A stretch of DNA of 24,455 nucleotides from a virus: the IMG/VR virus record IMGVR_UViG_3300017782_000212, positions 1-24,455 of that record, one strand, 5' to 3'. Both the position numbers and the translations under genes were made by a program. Below the pieces are notes generated by a model, which made no database searches, was not told where the DNA came from, and was given only the letters and a program-made list of their open reading frames with translations. Below, in pieces: positions 17,157 to 23,312 of the stretch; the first letter of the stretch is position 1; each line of letters starts with the position of its first letter.

Positions 17157-17490
17157 CAGTTGCTACTTCTTCTGCTATTTGTTGAAGTTGTTTAAGTTCT
17201 TCATCTGTTAGTAATGAATCACCCCCACTAGAACCATTATTGTTTTGCATTCTTTGAATGACCGCCATCATCTTTATAAGATGTTCATCATTTTTAACAC
17301 TTACTTCTAAATATTCTTTAATAAGAGGAACTACTACTGGGGCATCTCCTATATTTTGTATTAAGGGTTTTAACTCAGCAATTAAAGAATTTATTTGTTT
17401 ATCTTTTTTCTTACTATTATCGTATATTTCCTTAAATACATCAGATGATGTTTTTCCATTAAATAATAATATATCAAGTGGGTTACTCAT
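17128..17490 (-). CDS. Small helical protein between gp55 and the hub, 120 aa
   Basis: The start at ATG 17490 gives MSNPLDILLFNGKTSSDVFK; the frame is open to a GTG at 17538 inside gp55, but that would add 16 residues unlike a conserved start. The stretch VPLIKEYLEVSVKNDEHLIK, then MMAVIQRM, resembles a small conserved protein that follows gp55 in marine T4-like phages; I recall no function for it. The C-terminus is Gly/Ser- then Glu-rich (EELKQLQQIAEEV) and probably helical. It has no signal peptide or membrane segment. Its 3' end overlaps the hub gene by 29 bases, an unusually long overlap for this window, which supports tight co-expression with the hub. Confidence 0.7.
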   Translation of the reverse strand: MSNPLDILLFNGKTSSDVFKEIYDNSKKKDKQINSLIAELKPLIQNIGDAPVVVPLIKEYLEVSVKNDEHLIKMMAVIQRMQNNNGSSGGDSLLTDEELKQLQQIAEEVATDGKKPTTKS

Positions 17491-17494
17491 AATA

Positions 17495-17503
17495 ATAAAT
17501 ATA
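17495..17503 (-). promoter_or_regulatory. TATATTTAT leader motif directly before the 120-aa gene
   Basis: The coding strand reads TATATTTAT only four bases before the ATG at 17490, in the gap after gp55. The distance differs from the 15-17 bases seen at the other three sites. A promoter this close would leave almost no leader, so here the motif more probably marks an A/T-rich translation start region. Confidence 0.15.
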
Positions 17504-17507
17504 TGAG

Positions 17508-18200
17508 TTATAGAACTATTGGTTTTCCAGATTCCCACTGTCCATAGGCCTTAATATAATATTTTTTAAGGACCTTAGTTACTTTAGTAATAGCAGGTGT
17601 ATCACATCCCGTAATCTCACGAATATAAATATAAAGTGCTTTTTTGTTAAATATTTCTAAAGATTCTCTTTTTTTAAAAAGAGTTAAGACCGCATCAGCT
17701 ACTTTTAAATCATCCTGTTTATTAAAAAAAACATGCAATTTACGATCAACTTTATCTATAAAAAGGTCTAAAAATTCTACTTTTTCTTTTAGCCTTTCTT
17801 TATTTTCCATAGTGTTTAATACACCATTATCAGTATCAGCTTCTAGTAAATCTACTTTAGCTTTCTTTTTAGCATAATTCTTATTATTATATAATATAAG
17901 ATAATTTTTTCCTACTATACTAAAATAAGAAAAAGCTTTTCCTTTCCCAACTTTAAAATAATGTAATTTTTCTAACAGAAATGTTACAACTTCATGTTTT
18001 AAATCCTCTAAGTCTTCAACCTCAGTATAATAAAACTTAAAAGTATGAATAAGATTTTCAGCTAATTTATAAAAGGAATAATGGATCCTTGAATTGTAGA
18101 TTTTATTTCTTTCACTTTGATCTTCACTAGCTAAATATTCTACAATTGCTAGTTCGGTATCCTCTGTAAAATACAGTCTTTTGCTTTTTTTTCGGGGCAT
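17508..18200 (-). CDS. 55: Late-transcription sigma factor, T4 gp55-like
   Basis: A 230-residue protein closely resembling gp55 of marine T4-like phages. Recognisable parts are FTEDTELAIVEYLASEDQSE (11-30), IYNSRIHYSFYKLAENLIHT (34-53), FKFYYTEVEDLEDLKHEVVT (54-73) and KGKAFSYFSIVGKNYLILYN (86-105). The last two correspond to sigma region 2-type helices for core RNA polymerase and -10 DNA binding. The C-terminal part (about 185-222, TGCDTPAITKVTKVLKKYYI) is helical and may be helix-turn-helix-like. gp55 redirects host RNA polymerase to late promoters and in T4 is linked to the sliding clamp through a short hydrophobic C-terminal motif; I see no obvious such motif in the final residues GQWESGKPIVL. 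It is longer than T4 gp55 (185 residues). It lies upstream of the baseplate genes that it presumably activates. Confidence 0.85.
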   Translation of the reverse strand: MPRKKSKRLYFTEDTELAIVEYLASEDQSERNKIYNSRIHYSFYKLAENLIHTFKFYYTEVEDLEDLKHEVVTFLLEKLHYFKVGKGKAFSYFSIVGKNYLILYNNKNYAKKKAKVDLLEADTDNGVLNTMENKERLKEKVEFLDLFIDKVDRKLHVFFNKQDDLKVADAVLTLFKKRESLEIFNKKALYIYIREITGCDTPAITKVTKVLKKYYIKAYGQWESGKPIVL

Positions 18201-18205
18201 GTAAG

Positions 18206-18454
18206 TTAGCGAAGGCGAAATTCATTTAGTGCCTCCTGTATATTCCCAAGTTCGGTAAAAAACCAACCTACCTCATCATCAGCAATAAATGATCCTTTAT
18301 CATCTATTTGCTTTAATCTTTTATCACAATAATCAATAGCTTCGCTTTGTTTTGATATAAAGTCCTCTAATATTTCGTTTTTCTTTACGAGATTACGAAG
18401 TGCAAAGCCAGCTACTATTAAAAGTGCTACTAATATTCCTATTATAATTTCCAT
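18206..18454 (-). CDS. Single-helix membrane protein with coiled coil, 82 aa
   Basis: Residues 2-20 (EIIIGILVALLIVAGFALR) are a strong membrane helix at the very N-terminus, followed at once by basic residues (RNLVKK) that would hold the rest in the cytoplasm. Residues about 24-52 (NEILEDFISKQSEAIDYCDK) look coiled-coil. A conserved-looking motif (DDKGSFIADDEVGWFFTELG at 51-70) precedes a short C-terminal helix. I recall similar small membrane proteins beside gp55 in marine T4-like phages, but no function is known to me. Its start overlaps the stop of the HD-like gene (TAATG), and its stop lies five bases before gp55. A scaffold that tethers something to the inner membrane is a guess. Confidence 0.75.
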   Translation of the reverse strand: MEIIIGILVALLIVAGFALRNLVKKNEILEDFISKQSEAIDYCDKRLKQIDDKGSFIADDEVGWFFTELGNIQEALNEFRLR

Positions 18455-19236
18455 TAGTCTGTGAAGAATGAATCAATGATTGATTTTGTTTTTTCGTTGA
18501 AATTGGGGTTATTTTCAGTATTAATTGCTTTAGCTTTCCTTATACTTTTATCAGCTTTGGAAGCATTTGCAGGTTTAGACGGTTGTTGTATGACCGAATT
18601 TCCAGAACTCCACATTTGATATTCAATTTCTTGAGCTGTTTGAATAGCTTGATGAATTAATAATGGGAGGTGGCTTCTAAATTTAGTTTCTTTCTGTCCA
18701 CTGTAAAAATAAAACTTATTACTTTCATCAAATAAACCCTCTTGATTACGAATAGCTAGATATTCATTATGTGAAATTTTAATACCAGCATCCTGTAGTA
18801 GATACATAGTGCGGTCATAAATTTTCATAGCTGGTACATTTTCATTGAATTTATATACCATACCTAAATTCTTAACATGCCAGTCAGAATCATTTTTAGT
18901 AAAATATTCATTATCCCAATCACCTAATTTACCTAATTGACAGAATAAAGATACAAAATTAAGTTCTTCTTCTGTGTAAGACTCATTAGCCTCATGAAAC
19001 ATATATAATTTATGTAGTTGGTTAGCTATTTTATTTACGCGTAAAACATGATCTAAATAACCACCAGGGAATGCGTTATTAAACCAATCCTTAGTAGACG
19101 CAGGAGCAAACATCATTCGTTCCTTTAGACAGTCAGTAAGGGTTTTTAATTTTTTAAGACGTTCGTCCTTAAAATTTGCTTCTAAAACCTTATTAAAAGA
19201 TTCAAAATTAGCTTTAATTTGATCTGCTCCTATCAT
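18454..19236 (-). CDS. HD-phosphohydrolase-family protein, probably catalytically dead
   Basis: A 260-residue helical protein whose layout follows the HD-domain phosphohydrolase type seen near gp55 in marine T4-like phages: AFPGGYLDHVLRVNKIANQL (55-74) with the first histidine H63, then FVSLFCQLGKLGDWDNEYFT (94-113) where the HDxGK motif should be, and SHLPLLIHQAIQTAQEIEYQ (188-207) in place of the usual 'HHAD'. In this copy the HD pair is C99-Q100 and only one histidine of the later pair remains (H195, followed by Q196). These metal ligands are needed for hydrolysis of nucleotides or phosphoesters in active HD enzymes, so it is probably a binding or regulatory relative. The C-terminal 50 residues are Lys/Asn-rich and flexible. 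It overlaps both neighbours. Confidence 0.65.
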   Translation of the reverse strand: MIGADQIKANFESFNKVLEANFKDERLKKLKTLTDCLKERMMFAPASTKDWFNNAFPGGYLDHVLRVNKIANQLHKLYMFHEANESYTEEELNFVSLFCQLGKLGDWDNEYFTKNDSDWHVKNLGMVYKFNENVPAMKIYDRTMYLLQDAGIKISHNEYLAIRNQEGLFDESNKFYFYSGQKETKFRSHLPLLIHQAIQTAQEIEYQMWSSGNSVIQQPSKPANASKADKSIRKAKAINTENNPNFNEKTKSIIDSFFTD

Positions 19237-19436
19237 TCTAAGAATCCTACTTGTGGGTTATGATTTGAAGGTTGAATTGAAATTATATTTTGCAACTCTT
19301 CATATAGTTCTTTTAAATCATTTTCCATAAAATGAAGTGCTTTTGCATTTTCTCCACGTTTTACTAAACTGTGTACACGAGCTAATCCTTGATCTAAACG
19401 GTCTAATGCCGTTTGTAATTGTTGTTTATAAGCCAT
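19233..19436 (-). CDS. Small helical protein, 67 aa
   Basis: I do not recognise it. Residues 1-50 (AYKQQLQTALDRLDQGLARV, then ENAKALHFMENDLKELYEEL) have regular Leu/Ala spacing and look like a helical hairpin; the last 15 residues are Asn/Pro-rich. It has no membrane segment or metal-binding cysteines. Its TGA overlaps the start of the HD-like gene (ATGA), which supports it as a real, translated gene despite its small size and suggests a partner or regulator role for that protein. The leader upstream is A/T-rich with no Shine-Dalgarno site. Confidence 0.6.
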   Translation of the reverse strand: MAYKQQLQTALDRLDQGLARVHSLVKRGENAKALHFMENDLKELYEELQNIISIQPSNHNPQVGFLE

Positions 19437-19468
19437 ATTAAATATTTTTAATGAATATACGAACCATT

Positions 19469-19747
19469 TTACCGTTTTCCAAATTTTTCATAATAAGAAT
19501 TACACACTCTTAATCTTTCTTTAAAATGGGTTTTACTTTGTGCTTCAGGGTTATGGGCTAAAAAATCACTACTTAAAATATTAAGTGAATCAAGGAATTC
19601 TAATGTTTCACCAACATAGTGCAATTCCCTTCTATTTTCTAAGGGAATTGTGTTTTTTAAGTGAATTAATTTTTGCTTAATAGAATCACGCCACACATCG
19701 AACTGTGCGTCTGTATCTATACTATCGAAAAAACTGTTTAATGACAT
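19469..19747 (-). CDS. Unknown small protein, 92 aa
   Basis: No family is recognised. The sequence (MSLNSFFDSIDTDAQFDVWR, then ENRRELHYVGETLEFLDSLN) suggests a compact helical protein with many charged residues and aromatic positions near both ends. It has no signal peptide or membrane helix. It is the first gene after the only non-coding stretch with notable structure in this window (19748-19832), whose third TCGCA repeat ends four bases before the ATG. A regulatory signal acting on this gene, or on the string of genes from here through gp55, is therefore conceivable. Gene status rests on length, a co-directional setting and similar composition to its neighbours. Confidence 0.6.
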   Translation of the reverse strand: MSLNSFFDSIDTDAQFDVWRDSIKQKLIHLKNTIPLENRRELHYVGETLEFLDSLNILSSDFLAHNPEAQSKTHFKERLRVCNSYYEKFGKR

Positions 19748-19751
19748 AATA

Positions 19752-19774
19752 TGCGACTGTGCGATCCGTTGCGA
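19752..19774 (-). repeat. Three TCGCA direct repeats before the 92-aa gene
   Basis: On the coding strand TCGCA occurs three times in 23 bases (plus-strand TGCGA at 19752-19756, 19760-19764 and 19770-19774). The spacings are 8 and 10 bases, close to one helix turn. They stand out against the AT-rich surroundings and end just before the ATG at 19747. They could be binding sites for a regulator or part of an RNA structure; no known family is recognised. Confidence 0.4.
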
Positions 19775-19780
19775 CCCTTA

Positions 19781-19802
19781 CCCTTACCCCCCACAGTAAG
19801 GG
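19781..19802 (-). promoter_or_regulatory. GC-rich hairpin in the 19748-19832 gap
   Basis: A perfect 7-base inverted repeat, CCCTTAC / GTAAGGG, encloses an 8-base loop that reads TGTGGGGG on the coding strand. The right arm on the coding strand is followed by a second GTAAGGG-like copy. It lies about 30 bases after the stop of the nuclease-like gene and about 34 bases before the next start. No run of T follows, so it is not a classical rho-independent terminator. A transcript-stabilising, processing or leader-control structure is possible. Confidence 0.4.
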
Positions 19803-19832
19803 AAGATACATAAAGAAAGATGAAAAGCCAAA

Positions 19833-21005
19833 TTAAATTGTATTGAGAGATGGATATAGGTTATCTACAGCAGGAGATGATGTTGTTATCATCTGATTAG
19901 TATCTATAAGTTTTTCTATATCATCTGCACTAAATAAGCGATACCTAGAATTAGCAGGCGCAAATGTTTTTTCCCCCTCTTTATTTTTCTTAATAGAAGT
20001 ATTTACAAATATAAAGTGATCAACATTTTCTGCTTTAGTATAATGGGTATAATATAATTTAATTAAAGCTTTTTTAACTTTCTCTCCATTTTTTAAATCT
20101 TCTTCAGATAATTCATCAACTACTTTATCGATTATATCACTTTTCCCATAAACAGCATTAGCAAATTCCTTAATACCATCTCTTAATTTTGGGATATCAG
20201 TAGGTGGGTCAACTTCATCTGCTAGGTTTTTAATTAAACTAGAAAGATTTCTATCACTTTTATCGTATTCTTGTGCTAATTGACCTAAAATAGAATTTTT
20301 AAATCCTTGCCATGGGGTACCTCTTCCCCCTAATCTAGCAGAAGATCCTTTCACTTCTAGATATTTTCCGTTCCATGTTAAATCACCTTTCCCTACTACT
20401 CTCATTTTAACATCACCAAAAAACATAGATAAGAATATCTCTGCTTTACCAACACCTCTTCCTTCTTCTTGGCCTTTTATATGGAGTAATTTTTGTATTA
20501 CTAAATCTGTAAGCCCAGATGCTTTTTTAACTTCATCAAATAAATTACCTCTCTCGGGCAAATTAGAGAGTTTAAGTGGATTTTTTATATACTCTGAAAA
20601 TTTATCTACTTGTTCTTCAGATTGTAATACTTGAAATACCTTTTCGTTAGCGGCAGTTTCGTCTTTACCAAAAGTATTTCCATCAATATTTTTAGTACCT
20701 AAATACTCATCAATATTTTCTTGGAATGGCCTGCTATTAAGATATCTAGTTAAAAATTCTATATGATTATCCTTTAATACCCCTTCCTTAGCCATTTTTT
20801 GAATTAACTGAACTACTGAGGCAGATGATCTTTTTGAAGGTTTTTCTTGTTCTGTAATAATTTGTTCTTGAAACTCGGGCAGTGAAATTTCCCATTCATT
20901 AAGGATATCCTTAAGAACCTTAAGATCAGAGGGGCTATCCATATCTGGATAGCCCTTCTCACATCTATACGCCCATTCTGACAATAAAGCGTCTATATTG
21001 ACCAT
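19833..21005 (-). CDS. PD-(D/E)XK nuclease-like protein, 390 aa
   Basis: Residues 184-230 carry a likely PD-(D/E)XK nuclease core: E189 in a helix (GVGKAEIFLSMFFGDVKM), D208 in GKGDLTW and E217-V-K219 in KYLEVKGSSARLGGRG. This gives the D-x8-E-x-K spacing of the fold, with a preceding acidic helix. The N-terminus (LLSEWAYRCEKGYPDMDSPS at 7-26) is a separate helical motif that I recall at the start of various marine phage proteins; its role is not known to me. The middle (about 60-180) and C-terminal parts (IKKLYYTHYTKAENVDHFIF-like region around 310-345) look globular, the latter ending in a strand typical of such nucleases. DNA cleavage in DNA processing or host DNA breakdown is inferred; substrate unknown. 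It follows the acidic protein by five bases. Confidence 0.6.
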   Translation of the reverse strand: MVNIDALLSEWAYRCEKGYPDMDSPSDLKVLKDILNEWEISLPEFQEQIITEQEKPSKRSSASVVQLIQKMAKEGVLKDNHIEFLTRYLNSRPFQENIDEYLGTKNIDGNTFGKDETAANEKVFQVLQSEEQVDKFSEYIKNPLKLSNLPERGNLFDEVKKASGLTDLVIQKLLHIKGQEEGRGVGKAEIFLSMFFGDVKMRVVGKGDLTWNGKYLEVKGSSARLGGRGTPWQGFKNSILGQLAQEYDKSDRNLSSLIKNLADEVDPPTDIPKLRDGIKEFANAVYGKSDIIDKVVDELSEEDLKNGEKVKKALIKLYYTHYTKAENVDHFIFVNTSIKKNKEGEKTFAPANSRYRLFSADDIEKLIDTNQMITTSSPAVDNLYPSLNTI

Positions 21006-21010
21006 TGAAA

Positions 21011-21451
21011 TTATTTTTTAATATTAGCAAGTTTTTTAAGGCGGGCTGCTCCTTCAAATCCTTCTTTTAAAGAAGCTTTTTCACGTGTACCTTGTACATC
21101 TTTTGCTTTAGGAACAACACGATTAGCATTATCACCTCTGAAGAATGTATGGTTATCAACGGCTTCATCAAGATCTTCTTCTGGCTCCTCATCAGCAGCT
21201 TCATCATCTACAGGAGCTTCCTCGTCACCCATATCCATATCCATATCATCCCCACCTTCGGGTTCAACCTGTGGCTTAATCATATCATAAATTTGACGGA
21301 GTAAATCCATGGCTTCTTCACCAGTGTCAATAGCAGGTTCATCAGTAGTTACCTCAATATCATCACCCCCTTCGGTATCATCATCACCCTCAGCTTCAAG
21401 AAAAGCATCAAGCTCTTCTTTAATAAGTTTGTTTAATTCTTCAATAGTCAT
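21011..21451 (-). CDS. Highly acidic small protein, possible scaffold/core protein, 146 aa
   Basis: No named family is recognised. The protein has three parts: an N-terminal amphipathic helix (MTIEELNKLIKEELDAFLEA), a very acidic middle (about residues 21-100, with GGDDMDMDMGDEEAP in the core and runs of Asp/Glu), and a basic C-terminus (HTFFRGDNANRVVPKAKDVQ, ending KKLANIKK). Acidic N-terminal-helix proteins of this sort are found among prohead core or scaffold proteins of T4-like phages, and acidic stretches can also imitate DNA; neither is proven here. The codons for the middle part give a locally repetitive DNA (tandem GATATG/GAT units on the coding strand near 21228-21250). It lies between a basic helical protein and the nuclease-like protein. 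Confidence 0.65.
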   Translation of the reverse strand: MTIEELNKLIKEELDAFLEAEGDDDTEGGDDIEVTTDEPAIDTGEEAMDLLRQIYDMIKPQVEPEGGDDMDMDMGDEEAPVDDEAADEEPEEDLDEAVDNHTFFRGDNANRVVPKAKDVQGTREKASLKEGFEGAARLKKLANIKK

Positions 21452-21457
21452 TTTATT

Positions 21458-21913
21458 TTATTTTTTAAAAAGTTCGTTAATCTTATTTCTAACCTCAGCT
21501 CTAATATTTTCTTTAAGCTTAATTTCTTTCATTTTATCTTCAGTAAAGGTTTCACCTACTTCTTTCATTGAATGGCCTTCTAATTCTTTTAAGAAAGTTT
21601 TAAAAGAAGGTTTTCTATCCATATTACGAGTAGTTGCTTCATAATGTTCCATATAAGAATAATAAGCAGGAACATCTTTTAAATTTTTAAGAACAGTTTC
21701 AGTAGCCTTTTCTCTTTGATCAGATTCAGACTCCCTAAGAGAAGTACCCATTTTTTCTAACTCACAATACATTCCTTTTTTAAATTCATAGGGATTTACT
21801 GATTCAAATTCCATATCTACACCCTTATAAGACTCAGAAGCCTTAGCACGTTTTTTAGGGCTTCTTTTATACCCATAAAAATTATCATTATTTTCAGTCA
21901 GTTTGTTAGCCAT
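21458..21913 (-). CDS. Charged helical protein, 151 aa
   Basis: I do not recognise a function. The N-terminus is basic (YGYKRSPKKRAKASESYKG at 13-31). The middle contains YEFKKGMYCELEKMGTSLRE (42-61), which I associate with a conserved unknown of marine T4-like phages. The C-terminus is a likely amphipathic helix (MKEIKLKENIRAEVRNKINE at 128-147, then LFKK) similar in style to the N-terminal helices of the acidic 146-residue protein and the 117-residue protein. It has no signal peptide or membrane helix. It sits six bases before the acidic protein, so the basic and acidic proteins may act together, for example in head core assembly; this is inference. Confidence 0.65.
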   Translation of the reverse strand: MANKLTENNDNFYGYKRSPKKRAKASESYKGVDMEFESVNPYEFKKGMYCELEKMGTSLRESESDQREKATETVLKNLKDVPAYYSYMEHYEATTRNMDRKPSFKTFLKELEGHSMKEVGETFTEDKMKEIKLKENIRAEVRNKINELFKK

Positions 21914-21930
21914 CTGTTGGTTATTTTGTT

Positions 21931-21939
21931 ATAAATATA
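21931..21939 (-). promoter_or_regulatory. TATATTTAT leader motif upstream of the 151-aa gene
   Basis: The coding strand reads TATATTTAT 17 bases before the ATG at 21913, in a 32-base gap. Spacing and sequence match the site before the gene at 4191 (both continue as TATATTTATAA followed by an A/C-rich stretch). It marks the boundary between the accessory island and the following block, a reasonable place for a promoter, but there is no other support. Confidence 0.25.
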
Positions 21940-21945
21940 GAAAAA

Positions 21946-22674
21946 TTACAAAGGCTCATGCTTAAAGTTTTTAATAATAAAATCTGAGTAATTTTCTTTG
22001 GTTACATCTACTTCTTTAGTTACATGATTATTAATGATAACATTCATTGAATGTCCTTTGAAATATTGTAATAAATCTTTAGGTAAAGATCTTACAGCCT
22101 TTCCATTATAGAAAATAGTAATTTCATCTTCTAAGTACTTAAGACCATATTTAATAAAATTAGTAGCGGGGTTTTTAAAACCAAAAAAATGTGTTTTTGC
22201 TTTAACATTGGCATTTTTACTAGTTTTAATATCTTTATAATGAAAATTCGAGTTTAAATTATAAAATCCAAAGGGGTTAAAACGATTAAATTTTAAATAT
22301 CCTTTACGATTATCAGTATAACCTTCAAAAACATCTATTTCTGGAGGCCATCCTTCCCAACTCCACATCCAGAATGCGGGCCATAAATTTTCTCCTAAAG
22401 GTAATTTAGCTTCTATTTCATAATAACCATACCCAAATTTTTCTTTAGATGAAATTAAACCTACTCCTATAGGAGATTCAATAACGGTTTGTTGATCACC
22501 CTGTCTGATTTTAAATTTTTTGGGCTCTTTTTTAGTTAAAAGATGTAAATATTTATAGTTATCTATAAAAACACAACTGGGATTATAATAACAATAAAGC
22601 TTATCAGCATGGACATTACCCCACCTTTCTCTAGTTATCCACTCGTAACCTGACCAATTAATAGTTTTATGCAT
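21946..22674 (-). CDS. Glycoside hydrolase family 16 (laminarinase-type beta-glucanase)
   Basis: A 242-residue protein with a clear GH16 core. The active-site motif is E112-I-D114-V-F-E117 in PPEIDVFEGY, the ExDxxE form typical of laminarinases, agarases and carrageenases; E112 would be the nucleophile and E117 the acid/base. Just before it, ENLWPAFWMWSWEGWP (95-110) is the usual substrate-cleft stretch, and GYGYYEIEAKLPLG (81-94) is the family's early strand. The C-terminal strands (YLEDEITIFYNGKAVRSLPK) fit the jelly roll, so the domain is complete. There is no signal peptide or membrane anchor, so the enzyme would act inside the cell, be built into the virion, or be freed at lysis. Likely substrate is a beta-1,3-glucan or a related marine or host polysaccharide; this is inference. 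Confidence 0.88.
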   Translation of the reverse strand: MHKTINWSGYEWITRERWGNVHADKLYCYYNPSCVFIDNYKYLHLLTKKEPKKFKIRQGDQQTVIESPIGVGLISSKEKFGYGYYEIEAKLPLGENLWPAFWMWSWEGWPPEIDVFEGYTDNRKGYLKFNRFNPFGFYNLNSNFHYKDIKTSKNANVKAKTHFFGFKNPATNFIKYGLKYLEDEITIFYNGKAVRSLPKDLLQYFKGHSMNVIINNHVTKEVDVTKENYSDFIIKNFKHEPL

Positions 22675-22701
22675 AATACATTAGTTATATACATACGTAT
22701 A

Positions 22702-23082
22702 TTATCTTTTTCCCCCATGATATTCAACAGCATGTCCTTCTTTAATTAATTGTTGATTAACATTAATTAATGTTATACCATCACTACCATTTAGGGGGGA
22801 AATTGAATCAACTAAAACCGTAGCTATAGCCCTCCCAAACTTTCCTACACCCGAAACTTTTAATACACACTTATTATTATTACATTCTAGGATTTCTACT
22901 AATCTATCTTTAGCGGCAAGGCCTAATTTTTTTTCTTCTAAATCTCTTGTTCTCGATTCAGGGGTATTAATACCCGCCATTCGAACTCTTATTTTTTTCC
23001 AGGTTTTAAAACCTAAATCAATAGTACAATCGATAGTATCACCATCAACTACTTTATCTACTATTGCTTTGTATTCATACAT
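22702..23082 (-). CDS. Thermonuclease / staphylococcal-nuclease-like (SNase) protein
   Basis: A 126-residue OB-fold nuclease of the SNase family. Key residues align well with the classical enzyme: D13-G-D15-T in VVDGDTID (metal site), R34 and E42 in RVRMAGINTPES (catalytic Arg35 and Glu43 equivalents), and R84 in GKFGRAIA (Arg87 equivalent). One calcium ligand position, Asp40, is Asn39 here. The C-terminal LINVNQQLIKEGHAVEYHGG matches the family's closing helix. It has no signal peptide, so it probably acts in the host cytoplasm, for example in host DNA or RNA breakdown, or is released on lysis. It follows the membrane protein with overlapping TAATG and precedes the GH16 gene by 27 bases. Confidence 0.88.
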   Translation of the reverse strand: MYEYKAIVDKVVDGDTIDCTIDLGFKTWKKIRVRMAGINTPESRTRDLEEKKLGLAAKDRLVEILECNNNKCVLKVSGVGKFGRAIATVLVDSISPLNGSDGITLINVNQQLIKEGHAVEYHGGKR

Positions 23083-23300
23083 TATTTAGCAAATTTTTCT
23101 AGCCCCGCTATACCAAAGCTACCCAGTGTTATAATAACAAATGAATTATAAATATAATCATTAATTATTAAATCTTTACCTATATATCCTGTGGTTAAAT
23201 CCGCTATAGCAAATAAAACCATAATAGCAAATGCTGCAAAGCCAACTACTGATTTTTCGTTAATGTCGTTTTCGTCTTTAAAAATATCTTTAAATGCCAT
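23082..23300 (-). CDS. Two-helix membrane protein, possible holin, 72 aa
   Basis: Two membrane helices are visible: about residues 17-39 (SVVGFAAFAIMVLFAIADLT and on) and about 50-67 (IYNSFVIITLGSFGIAGL), joined by a short loop with GKDLIIND. Both ends are charged (FKDIFKDENDINEK at the start, EKFAK at the end), so both probably face the cytoplasm. Size and topology fit class II holins, but many small phage membrane proteins share them and no holin motif is decisive. It follows the outer-membrane protein gene by 12 bases and precedes SNase. If it is a holin, the partner lysin is not obvious nearby, because the M15 enzyme belongs to the tail. I rate membrane location high and the holin role low to moderate. 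Confidence 0.7.
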   Translation of the reverse strand: MAFKDIFKDENDINEKSVVGFAAFAIMVLFAIADLTTGYIGKDLIINDYIYNSFVIITLGSFGIAGLEKFAK

Positions 23301-23312
23301 GATTGTGTTGTT

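Noticed and set aside
17491-17538. Longer start for the 120-aa gene at 17538
   Set aside because: It is a GTG inside gp55 and adds 16 residues of low plausibility; the ATG at 17490 gives a start typical for the family.
19775-19802. Rho-independent terminator after the nuclease-like gene
   Set aside because: The stem is present but no T-run follows it on the coding strand.
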